This document shows positions 4,924 to 5,213 of a stretch of 5,213 bases of DNA, in pieces. The translations under genes and the position numbers were made by a program. Source of the stretch: an uncultured Prevotella sp. (GTDB taxonomy: Bacteria > Bacteroidota > Bacteroidia > Bacteroidales > Bacteroidaceae); assembly GCA_934183135.1 (NCBI GenBank), contig CAKPRX010000117.1:1-5213 (forward strand), given 5' to 3'. Position 1 is the first letter of the stretch. Every line of letters starts with the position of its first letter. Below the pieces are notes generated by a model. It did not search any database, had not been told where the DNA came from, and saw only the letters and a list, made by a program, of their open reading frames with translations.

Positions 4924-5213
4924 CTATTTATTGCCTATTACGATAAGTTTCTTGGCCTTGGAGGTCTTCTTGCTGCCGTCTGAGCCGGCGCGGACGCGGT
5001 ATAGATACACGCCCGTCTGCAGCCGGGCGCCGCTGTCGAGCGTGAGGTCCCAGTCTACGGTATAGGCGCCCGAGGTAGGCACACCGCTCTCATGGTGAGT
5101 CCACAGCAGGCGGCCGCTCATGTCAAACACCTCGATGTCGATGTCCAAGTCGCTTCCCGTGCGGTCGTGTTTCACGATGAAGGTAGAAGAGGTGGTGGCC
5201 GGGTTCTTGCTCA
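4924..5213 (-). CDS. porU: C-terminal end of PorU, T9SS sortase (partial)
   Basis: Only the last 96 or so codons are inside the window; the 5' part is cut by the right edge, so the catalytic gingipain-like cysteine protease domain is not seen. The visible part begins SKNPATTSSTF and continues with strand-like blocks IEVFDMSGRLLW, YTVDWDL and TGVYLYRV, ending KKLIVIGNK and TAG. This is the T9SS C-terminal sorting-domain fold (FlgD-Ig-like). PorU is the surface sortase that removes this domain from other cargo; in P. gingivalis it carries such a domain itself without losing it. Assignment to PorU rather than any CTD-bearing cargo depends mainly on the porV-ispF genes downstream. An internal GTG at 5175 is not the start, because the frame continues upstream to the edge. 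Confidence 0.87.
   Translation of the reverse strand, partial: SKNPATTSSTFIVKHDRTGSDLDIDIEVFDMSGRLLWTHHESGVPTSGAYTVDWDLTLDSGARLQTGVYLYRVRAGSDGSKKTSKAKKLIVIGNK

Overview
The window looks like chromosome from a member of the Bacteroidetes, most likely Bacteroidales. The evidence is a type IX secretion (T9SS) gene pair, porU-porV, followed directly by ispF, an order I recall from Porphyromonas gingivalis (PG0026-PG0027-PG0028), plus one close match to the Bacteroidetes promoter consensus (TTG, about 20 bp, TAnnTTTG). I cannot name the genus. The coding part is GC-rich, whereas about 285-570 is clearly AT-rich.

Right part (about 1302-5213, minus strand): one co-directional, tightly spaced gene series. 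In transcription order it is the 3' end of porU (cut by the window edge), porV, ispF and a SLC13/DASS-family permease carrying a cytoplasmic TrkA-C/RCK_C insert. Gaps are 39 bp, 10 bp and about 57 bp, so it reads as one operon whose promoter lies beyond the right edge. PorU and PorV belong to the outer-membrane attachment complex of T9SS. IspF makes the cyclic intermediate of the MEP isoprenoid pathway. The permease should exchange anions or carboxylates across the inner membrane, but its substrate cannot be read from sequence.

Left part (1-1301): about 1.3 kb without a convincing conventional gene. It contains a compact plus-strand transcription unit of about 200 nt (promoter 336-366, AT-rich leader with repeated TAGRTT hexamers, a 20-22 codon ORF, and an intrinsic terminator at 528-566). 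After it comes about 730 bp rich in inverted repeats: three ArgR-box-like sites, a 16-bp perfect inverted repeat, and three related 13-mers on an exact 21-bp period.

The operon is well understood by family. The genuinely unexplained material is the small transcription unit and the structured intergenic region. No tRNA, rRNA, CRISPR array, IS element or transposase is visible.
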